From positions 12,594,801 through 12,658,800 of the forward strand of contig OZ038318.1 in assembly GCA_964035775.1 (NCBI GenBank): a stretch of DNA of 64,000 nucleotides. Reading direction: 5' to 3'. This stretch comes from Osedax frankpressi. Lineage: Eukaryota > Annelida > Polychaeta > Sabellida > Siboglinidae. Made by a program: the position numbers and the translations under genes. The notes beneath the pieces are model-generated. The model made no database searches and was not told the origin of the DNA. It saw only the letters and a list, made by a program, of their open reading frames with translations. Positions 63,898-64,000 of the stretch are shown here, piece by piece (within the stretch, counting starts at the first letter, position 1; every line of letters begins with the position of its first letter).

Positions 63898-64000
63898 ACG
63901 AATGTAAAGAATGTAAAGAATGTAAAGAATGTAAAGAATGTAAAGAATGTAAAGAATGTAAATAATGTAAAGAATGTAAAGAATGTAAAGAATGTAAAGA
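63898..64000. repeat. 9-bp minisatellite (GAATGTAAA), cut by the window end
   Basis: About eleven copies of GAATGTAAA, with one G-to-T change near 63,962. It runs to the last base, so its full length is unknown. Confidence 0.93.

Noticed and set aside
63898-64000. Telomere-like repeat at the right edge
   Set aside because: The GAATGTAAA unit matches neither the TTAGG nor the TTAGGG type, and no such repeat was seen anywhere in the window.

Overview
The window is eukaryotic nuclear DNA with no bacterial or phage features. It holds one recognisable gene, split by two GT-AG introns, with a TATA box and a poly(A) signal. The rest is tandem repeats and very AT-rich DNA. Exons near 50% GC, set in DNA that looks about 80% AT, together with a short 117-bp intron, would fit an insect such as a hymenopteran. 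That placement is inference only.

Layout. Bases 1 to about 52,102 are one uninterrupted satellite array that enters from beyond the left edge. It is built from two unit lengths: a 19-bp unit, and a 25-bp unit that is the same sequence with AGGTTG inserted. The units are mixed in irregular order. From length there are roughly 2,300 of them (an estimate, not a count). Private point variants and block duplications of 44, 88, 282, 389, 539, 747, 1,254, about 2,290 and 2,900 bp can be tracked inside it. The very long reading frames on the minus strand are by-products: the unit has no stop codon in any minus frame and both lengths equal 1 modulo 3.

To the right come a 12-bp GT-rich minisatellite (52.5-53.2 kb), a TA microsatellite (53.74 kb), a 13-bp AT-rich minisatellite (54.2-56.2 kb) with a 366-bp internal duplication, and then the gene (56,262-58,968, minus strand, three exons, 542 codons). 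The gene encodes an unrecognised proline-rich, probably disordered protein. It carries GAVN repeats and a run of five degenerate heptads, and its second intron is mostly a 30-bp minisatellite. Past its promoter are a second 13-bp minisatellite (59.7-62.4 kb), a 15-bp palindromic minisatellite (63.08-63.29 kb) and a 9-bp array that runs off the right edge.

The signals most worth following are the two-length satellite with its nested duplications, and a diverged element of about 80-90 bp found three times (59.6, 62.9 and 63.56 kb), each copy on the same strand and just upstream of a different minisatellite. No RNA gene, CRISPR array, viral element or intact transposon was found.
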